A DNA stretch of 16,789 nt from an uncultured Collinsella sp. GTDB lineage: Bacteria; Actinomycetota; Coriobacteriia; Coriobacteriales; Coriobacteriaceae. The notes below the pieces were generated by a model, which saw only the letters and a list, made by a program, of their open reading frames with translations, was not told where the DNA came from and made no database searches. Below are positions 13,285-16,789 of the stretch, piece by piece. The position numbers and the translations under genes are program-made. The DNA is taken from contig CAAECF010000072.1 in assembly GCA_900754275.1 (NCBI GenBank), forward strand, positions 1 through 16,789, written 5' to 3'. The number at the start of each line of letters is the position of its first letter. Positions within the stretch are counted from its first letter, which is position 1.

Positions 13285-14742
13285 ATGGATTACAAGATTA
13301 CCGGCTACGAGCCCGCCCAGCTGTTCCATTTCTTTGAGGAGGTCAGCGCGATCCCCCGTGGGTCTGGCAACGAGAAGGGCATCAGCGATTTCCTGGTTGC
13401 GTTTGCCAAGGAGCGCGGCCTCGATGTGTACCAGGACGAGGTCTACAACGTCATCATTCGCAAGCCCGCTTCTGCCGGCGCCGAGAATGCTCCGGCCGTG
13501 ATGCTGCAGGGCCACATCGATATGGTGTGCGACAAGTTGGGCTCCGTTGAGCACGACTTTACGACCGACGGTATCGACCTGGTCGTCAAGGACGGCGTCC
13601 TCACCGCTAACGGCACCACCCTGGGTGCCGACAACGGCATTGCTGTCGCTCTGATGCTCACTGTTCTCGATGACGATTCGATCGTTCACCCCGCCCTCGA
13701 GTGCGTATTCACCACCGACGAGGAGACTGGCCTGGTCGGTGCCGAGACGCTCGACAAGTCCCAGATTAGCGCCCGCACCATGATTAACCTTGACTCCGAG
13801 GAAGAGGGCGTTGCCACCGTCAGCTGCGCCGGCGGCGTCGTTGTTACCTACGCCTGCCCCATCGTGCGCGAGCACAAGACCGGCAGCACCCTCACGCTCG
13901 ACATCTCCGGCCTACTGGGTGGTCATTCCGGCAACGATATCAACCTAGAGCGCGGCAACGGCAACCTCATCATGGCCCGCATCATCGACCGCCTGATGGT
14001 TGCCGGCGAGCCCGCCATCGTTAGCTTTAACGGCGGCACCAAGGACAACGCCATCAACCGTGAGTGCAAGGCTGTTCTGGTCTACGCCGACCACGCTGCC
14101 GCCGAGGCCGCGGCCCAGATCGCAAAGGGCATCATCGCCGACGTCACTGCCGAGCTCGAGGTCTTCGACCCCGGCTTTACCTGCACCGTCGAGATTGCCG
14201 ATAACGCTGAGGTCGAGGCCATGGACCAGAAGTCCGCGCTTGCCCTCATCCGCGCCCTGCGTCTTGCCCCTAACGGCGTGATTCGCCGCAACGTCGCCAC
14301 CGACGGCTCCGTCGAGGTTTCCTCCAACATCGGTGTGGTTGCCACTTCTGACGACGAGGTCAAGATCATGCTGTCCCCGCGCTCCTCGATCACCTCGCTG
14401 CAGGACGAGTTCAAGGACCGCCTGCAGACGCTGGCCGATGTCCTGGGCTTCGACGCCAAGTTTGAGTTCGAGTATCCCGGCTGGAGCTATGCCGAGCATT
14501 CGCCGGTCCGCGACGTCTTTGTCGAGAGCTATCGTGAGCTCTTTGGCTCCGAGCTGCGCATCGAGTCCATTCACGCCGGCCTTGAGTGCGGCCTGTTTGC
14601 CGAGGCCCTGCACGGTCTGGACGCCATCGCCGTGGGCCCGACGCTCTCCGATGTCCACACCCCGGACGAGAGCATGGAGCTCGCTTCTGCCGAGCGCTTC
14701 TACGAGCTGCTCATCGACGTCCTCAAGCGCCTTGCCGCGTAA
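13285..14742 (+). CDS. pepD: Aminoacyl-histidine dipeptidase, PepD (M20C)
   Basis: A 485-residue protein, the same length as E. coli PepD, a broad-specificity cytoplasmic dipeptidase also called carnosinase or Xaa-His dipeptidase. The di-metal site is complete: QGHIDMVCDK (75-84) with H77 and D79, LGADNGIA (113-120) with D116, TTDEETGLVGA (143-153) with E146/E147, D170 in the NLDSEEEG segment, and H458 in the SDVHTPDE segment. These match the E. coli residues shifted by three. LGGHSGNDI marks the dimerisation (lid) domain. The ATG at 13285 has a strong AAGGAGG 4 nt upstream, and the family N-terminus starts there; longer in-frame starts run through the promoter region. It appears monocistronic, with a terminator at 14798. 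Confidence 0.95.
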   Translation: MDYKITGYEPAQLFHFFEEVSAIPRGSGNEKGISDFLVAFAKERGLDVYQDEVYNVIIRKPASAGAENAPAVMLQGHIDMVCDKLGSVEHDFTTDGIDLVVKDGVLTANGTTLGADNGIAVALMLTVLDDDSIVHPALECVFTTDEETGLVGAETLDKSQISARTMINLDSEEEGVATVSCAGGVVVTYACPIVREHKTGSTLTLDISGLLGGHSGNDINLERGNGNLIMARIIDRLMVAGEPAIVSFNGGTKDNAINRECKAVLVYADHAAAEAAAQIAKGIIADVTAELEVFDPGFTCTVEIADNAEVEAMDQKSALALIRALRLAPNGVIRRNVATDGSVEVSSNIGVVATSDDEVKIMLSPRSSITSLQDEFKDRLQTLADVLGFDAKFEFEYPGWSYAEHSPVRDVFVESYRELFGSELRIESIHAGLECGLFAEALHGLDAIAVGPTLSDVHTPDESMELASAERFYELLIDVLKRLAA

Positions 14743-14797
14743 AGGTCACGCCGGCAGCGGTCCGAGCCACGTGCTAGCGGATTGCAAATGACATTAC

Positions 14798-14845
14798 GAG
14801 AGGGGACACCCGGTCTTTTGCGACAGGTGCCCCCTCTCTTCTTTT
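14798..14845 (+). terminator. Terminator of pepD
   Basis: GAGAGGGGACACC (14798-14810) pairs with GGTGCCCCCTCTC (14826-14838), 12 of 13 positions, around a 15-nt loop. TTCTTTT follows (14839-14845). Confidence 0.88.
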
Positions 14846-15139
14846 AAGAAATGGGAAATTGCCTGGCGTCTAACCCATATCACCCTTTAGTCAATTTGGA
14901 ACGTGTCTCTATAGTTTTGTCCACTCTCCCGGGACGACCCCGCCTTCCTTGAGGCGCGTCGGGAGGCTCGGCGTTACAGAGACGGCAAGGCCGGACGGGG
15001 ATTACCTCTTCGCGATGGAGGGGAACCCCCGGCGCTGGAGGGCGACGGGGAAGAGCCATGCGATCAAAACGGGGAGCAGCGACTGCCGAAAGTTGATCGT
15101 CTCGCACAAGCGCCAGCACGACATTCGGGCTTTCGGATC
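14846..15139. other. Gene-poor junction between pepD and the - strand module
   Basis: No gene could be supported here. It contains an AT-richer patch (14846-14920) and a two-tier hairpin: CTCCCG (14926-14931) with CGGGAG (14960-14965), enclosing CGCCT/AGGCG (14941-14956). An open + frame to a TAG at 15143 has no start with a ribosome-binding site and no recognisable product. GTGTCTCTATAGTTTTGTCC (14903-14922) has the look of an insertion-sequence end, but no partner end is visible in the window. Confidence 0.4.
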
Positions 15140-15916
15140 CTAGGGAGCGGATGGCCGGGGCGGAGATTCCGGTTCAGAGTCAGAGAAGAAGAGGTGAAGG
15201 CTTGAGCCCCGGTGGAGGGAATTAGTGCCTTCCCGGGCGTAGCGCCATGTCTCCTCCACGGTATCGCCCGGAACCTTTACGTCCCCGCTTCGGAGCAGAT
15301 TGATGAAACCCTCGGGGTCGTTCCGGTATTTCTTGCCGAAGGCTGCGGAAAGCTGCCTCTTCTCGTCATCGCTGAATTCGCGTACGGAGCCGTAGAGCGC
15401 ATGCTCGAGGTTGCGGGACATGAAGTAGACTCTGTAGGGGACTGCGTGTTTTCTGTGCTTGAGCTCGCGCGTGCCCGCGAGCTCAAGCAGCGCGGCAGAC
15501 TTTCTCTCGTTTCTGTCTACCACCCTAGCGGTGTCCCGGGCGGTGATAGAGTCGCGGCCATAGACGAATCCATCGCAGTCCCCCTCGACGATGCACTCGT
15601 TCGGTATGAAGGCGCCGTCCAGGTCGACGATGTGGATGATCCGGTCGAGGTCGGTCCATTCGTACTCGTGCCGCGACGCGATGCGGTCGACGACGAACTG
15701 GCGCACGGTGTCGCGCACCCTGTCCTTGACGGCGAAGGAGGCCTCCCATGAGAAGGATCGCACCGTGGTAACGTCGCAGTGGAAGGCGAGCGCCCTCGCC
15801 TCGGGCGGTGCACCGTTTGCGGCGAAGTTGAGCGCGGCCTGCATGGGCTCGAGGAGCGCGTTTTCATCGCTCGGCCCCTCCACGAGAATCAGGACGACCC
15901 GCTTCTCCCTTGCCAT
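15140..15916 (-). CDS. TOPRIM-like protein, second gene of ATPase/TOPRIM pair
   Basis: A 258-residue protein that I cannot name. RVVLILVEGPSDENALL (6-22) puts a glutamate (E13) after a beta strand, and IIHIVDLDGAF (93-103) supplies a DxD pair (D98, D100). Together these are the metal-binding pattern of TOPRIM nucleases and primases (VEG...DxD). A later SRNLEHALYG (167-176) and a polar tail rich in Ser and Pro complete it. By analogy with AriB of PARIS or the nuclease half of OLD enzymes, it would be the effector nuclease released or activated by the ATPase. That is inference. The ATG at 15916 has GGGAGG 9 nt upstream; a GTG at 15922, overlapping the ATPase stop, is the alternative. It lies 2 nt past that stop, so the pair is coupled. 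Confidence 0.7.
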   Translation of the reverse strand: MAREKRVVLILVEGPSDENALLEPMQAALNFAANGAPPEARALAFHCDVTTVRSFSWEASFAVKDRVRDTVRQFVVDRIASRHEYEWTDLDRIIHIVDLDGAFIPNECIVEGDCDGFVYGRDSITARDTARVVDRNERKSAALLELAGTRELKHRKHAVPYRVYFMSRNLEHALYGSVREFSDDEKRQLSAAFGKKYRNDPEGFINLLRSGDVKVPGDTVEETWRYAREGTNSLHRGSSLHLFFSDSEPESPPRPSAP

Positions 15917-15918
15917 GG

Positions 15919-16789
15919 TCACTCGCCTCCCATGGAGGACAGAAGGGAGTCGAAGTCGAGGGCCTGGGGGCTTCCAGCCTCAAGGAGGGCGGAGCCTATC
16001 GCGGAGGTTCTGGTCGGCTCGTACAGCTGTTCCTTCTGCCCCCCGAGGTTGATGGCTCTCAGGTATTGGTTCCTGAGGTTGTTCGAGGGTGCCATGCCCC
16101 GGAACCCGATGTAGCGGTTGTTGGGGTTGGAGGTCGAGAAGACGAGGCATCCGACCGGGAGACATTCAAGCGCTCGCAGGTTGTGAGCGGTGAAGATGAG
16201 CTGGCCCTTGCCCTGCTCGGTCACGACTTCGAGGAGCTCGCCGAGCAGGAACTCGAACACTCCGGAGTCGATCTCGTCAACGACGAGACAGGCGCTGTCG
16301 TCATTGAAGACGTTTATCAGCCAGCCGAGCATCGATGCGATCTTCTTGATTCCTTCCGATTCTGTTCTGAAGGGGACGCGTACCCCCTGCCGGCATGATA
16401 GGAGCTCGACGCGCTCGCCCGGTGTGCCGTCTTCCATCGTTTCGCCGTGGAGGGTGTTCACTTGGATGCTGAGTCCCGGAACGATTGCCCCAAGCGCGCA
16501 GTTGATGGTCTCGACGGTCTTGCGGACCGAGTCGCAGACTTCTGAGGGGAGGACCGTTGTCTGATCGATAGGGAGTGACACGTCGCGGATGACAGGGGCC
16601 TTTCCGGCCTCCTCGGGTGACCATCCGCCTGTGCTGCTGCCCGGGGAGGCGAGGAGGAAGATGTTGAACGCCAGCGCCGCGCTTCGGCGCGTGTCACAGA
16701 CCCTCATCTTATCGTCGGCGAACCTGTTCAGGATGATTTTGAAAAAGATTGGATAAACGGTAAAGCTCCTCGTTTGCTCGTCGCAGCCA
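15919..16789 (-). CDS. ABC/SMC-type AAA ATPase, C-terminal part (5' end beyond window)
   Basis: The frame is open to the right edge of the window, giving at least 289 residues and the natural stop (TGA, 15921-15919). The Walker A motif must lie outside. The visible part has a signature-like segment, RTESEGIKKIASMLGWL, then the Walker B strand ACLVVDEIDSGVFEFLL (catalytic acid in DEI, near 16270-16278), then LIFTAHNLRALE with the switch histidine. This order is typical of AAA_15/AAA_21 ATPases such as RloA, AriA and OLD. The internal Met at 16707 should not be taken as the start, because coding continues upstream without a stop (CDEQTRSFTVYPIFFK...). It is coupled to the TOPRIM-like gene downstream. 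A role in phage defence is inferred from architecture only. Confidence 0.75.
   Translation of the reverse strand, partial: GCDEQTRSFTVYPIFFKIILNRFADDKMRVCDTRRSAALAFNIFLLASPGSSTGGWSPEEAGKAPVIRDVSLPIDQTTVLPSEVCDSVRKTVETINCALGAIVPGLSIQVNTLHGETMEDGTPGERVELLSCRQGVRVPFRTESEGIKKIASMLGWLINVFNDDSACLVVDEIDSGVFEFLLGELLEVVTEQGKGQLIFTAHNLRALECLPVGCLVFSTSNPNNRYIGFRGMAPSNNLRNQYLRAINLGGQKEQLYEPTRTSAIGSALLEAGSPQALDFDSLLSSMGGE

Noticed and set aside
14949..15143. 64-codon + strand ORF in the junction
   Set aside because: It begins with TTG without a ribosome-binding site, has no recognisable domain, and lies in GC-rich sequence where random open frames are common.
1..16789. CRISPR array, rRNA, phage integrase or complete insertion sequence
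   Set aside because: No regularly spaced direct repeats, rRNA-like sequence, recombinase or transposase gene was seen anywhere in the window.

Overview
This is a high-GC window whose gene content and order suggest a gut actinobacterium of the class Coriobacteriia, most like Collinsella. That placement is from recognition of protein style and gene neighbourhoods and could not be tested by a search. About 14.7 kb is housekeeping or ordinary accessory sequence, all on the + strand. The last 1.65 kb is a two-gene module on the - strand that runs off the right edge.

Layout. 1-2138 is a nucleotide and RNA quality-control cluster: the end of a glutamate racemase (murI), RNase PH (rph), the ITP/XTP pyrophosphatase (rdgB) and D-aminoacyl-tRNA deacylase (dtd). 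2139-3448 has its own promoter and carries a Veg-family protein and ispE of the MEP isoprenoid pathway, a pair also seen close together in Firmicutes. 3498-3574 is tRNA-Pro(CGG) with its own terminator. tatA, greA and lysS follow, separated by intrinsic terminators. The lysyl-tRNA synthetase carries an extra C-terminal tRNA-binding (Trbp111/EMAPII-type) domain.

6584-6925 contains no gene but is packed with hairpins. After it come a fused ThrE-type threonine/serine exporter, a four-helix membrane protein (DUF2798-like), and the Clp ATPase clpC. A small toxin-antitoxin operon (RelB/DinJ-like antitoxin and PIN-domain toxin) follows, then pepD.

14846-15139 is a gene-poor junction. Beyond it, on the - strand, is a translationally coupled pair: an ABC/SMC-type AAA ATPase (its N-terminus lies outside the window) and a TOPRIM-like protein with a VEG...DxD signature. 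This resembles the two-gene ATPase plus TOPRIM architecture of anti-phage systems such as PARIS. It is the best candidate here for a little-described system, but it cannot be assigned to a named family from this sequence alone.

A second theme is intergenic structure. Two hairpins abutting stop codons (after rph and after the exporter gene) share a GGGACAGGTT loop core but have unrelated, perfectly paired arms. Other prominent hairpins include a roughly 86-nt long imperfect one after lysS. A GCTATAC/GTATAGC inverted repeat lies over the toxin-antitoxin promoter, and an ATACCGCG/CGCGGTAT palindrome lies over the tatA promoter.
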